NCBI GenBank assembly: GCA_946480965.1
Contig: CAMLMI010000316.1
Location: forward strand, 1-5,817
Source of the DNA: an uncultured Verrucomicrobiales bacterium
Lineage (GTDB): Bacteria > Verrucomicrobiota > Verrucomicrobiae > Limisphaerales > CANJSG01
Reading direction: 5' to 3'
DNA length: 5,817 bases
This document shows positions 5,701-5,817 of this stretch, in pieces. A model generated the notes under the pieces. It was not told where the DNA came from. It made no database searches and was given only the letters and a program-made list of their open reading frames with translations. The translations under genes were made by a program, and so were the position numbers. Within the stretch, counting starts at the first letter, position 1. Each line of letters starts with the position of its first letter.

Positions 5701-5817
5701 ATCTCGATCTGCCCAATGGAATTTCGGTCGGCGACAACGTCGTTGAGGCGTCCCCTCACCCGGCCTTCGGCCACCCTCTCCCCATCCGATGGGGAGAGGG
5801 ACGGGGTGAGGGGCTTC
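5697..5817 (+). CDS. start of a third operon gene, partial, interrupted or extended by a palindromic repeat
   Basis: ATG at 5697 overlaps the acyltransferase stop by 4 bases, the same arrangement as the previous junction. The frame stays open to the window edge for 40 codons. Only the first 18 residues (MNLDLPNGISVGDNVVEA) precede a palindromic repeat starting near 5752. The following residues (PHPAFGHPLPIRWGEGRGEG) are simply the repeat translated. The product is not recognisable. In similar operons a CdsA-type phosphatidate cytidylyltransferase might be expected, but nothing here shows it. The alternatives are that translation continues through the repeat, or that the insertion cut the gene and this is a remnant. 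Confidence 0.35.
   Translation, partial: MNLDLPNGISVGDNVVEASPHPAFGHPLPIRWGEGRGEGL
5752..5813. repeat. REP-like palindromic repeat (CCCTCACCC...GGGTGAGGG type)
   Basis: A nested inverted repeat of about 62 bases. The outer arms CCCCTCACCC (5752-5761) and GGGTGAGGGG (5804-5813) pair over 10 bp. The inner arms CCCTCTCCCC (5774-5783) and GGGGAGAGGG (5791-5800) pair over 10 bp, and the match extends through ATC/GAT around base 5787. A small GGCC-TTC-GGCC hairpin (5762-5772) sits on the left arm. This matches a family of dispersed repeats I recall from many GC-rich bacterial genomes, whose translation gives PHPAFGHPLP and GEGRGEG peptides. It could be a non-autonomous mobile element, or form a hairpin in the transcript. 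Right-hand flanking sequence is cut off by the window end. Confidence 0.85.

Overview
This GC-rich window most likely comes from a member of the Verrucomicrobiota. The main clue is the last ~70 residues of the secreted protein at 2587-4374. They resemble a C-terminal module common in Pedosphaera/Limisphaerales secreted proteins, with a 'V-LSW' strand, an 'LNDDM-W-PVTN-P' stretch, and a GRFFQLRSP end. Most starts lack a clear Shine-Dalgarno sequence, and a GGGGAGAGGG/CCCTCACCC-type palindromic repeat closes the window. The taxonomic call is inference.

Layout: two genes run leftwards and at least three run rightwards from a divergent intergenic region at about 2420-2586. On the minus strand, 2419-1568 encodes a membrane-anchored alpha/beta hydrolase of the Bem46/ABHD13 type. 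It is followed by a large ABC-2 type permease (1464-1, C-terminus beyond the window edge) that contains two copies of the ABC-2 permease signature. On the plus strand, 2587-4374 encodes a secreted three-part protein. It has a sialidase-fold beta-propeller whose motifs fit GH93 (exo-arabinanase) better than true sialidases, then a CBM66/LamG-like domain, then the verrucomicrobial C-terminal module. After a gap of about 64 bases comes a tight lipid-synthesis operon: a CDP-alcohol phosphatidyltransferase-family enzyme (4439-5101), a PlsC-type acyltransferase (5098-5700), and a third reading frame from 5697. Both junctions are 4-base ATGA overlaps.

Function: the acyltransferase would acylate a lysophosphatidate-like acceptor. 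The CDP-alcohol enzyme would exchange CDP for a head group, or use a CDP-activated alcohol. This suggests an accessory phospholipid branch. The propeller protein is probably a separate polysaccharide-scavenging function. The permease would need an ATPase subunit, which is not in the window.

Points most worth a second look: the GH93-like catalytic pair in a protein likely to be labelled sialidase/BNR, its apparent fusion to a CBM66-like domain, the Asn substitutions in the CDP-alcohol transferase motif, the duplicated permease signature, and the palindromic repeat lying in frame near the start of the last operon gene. No RNA gene, CRISPR array, insertion sequence or complete novel defence-type system is visible.
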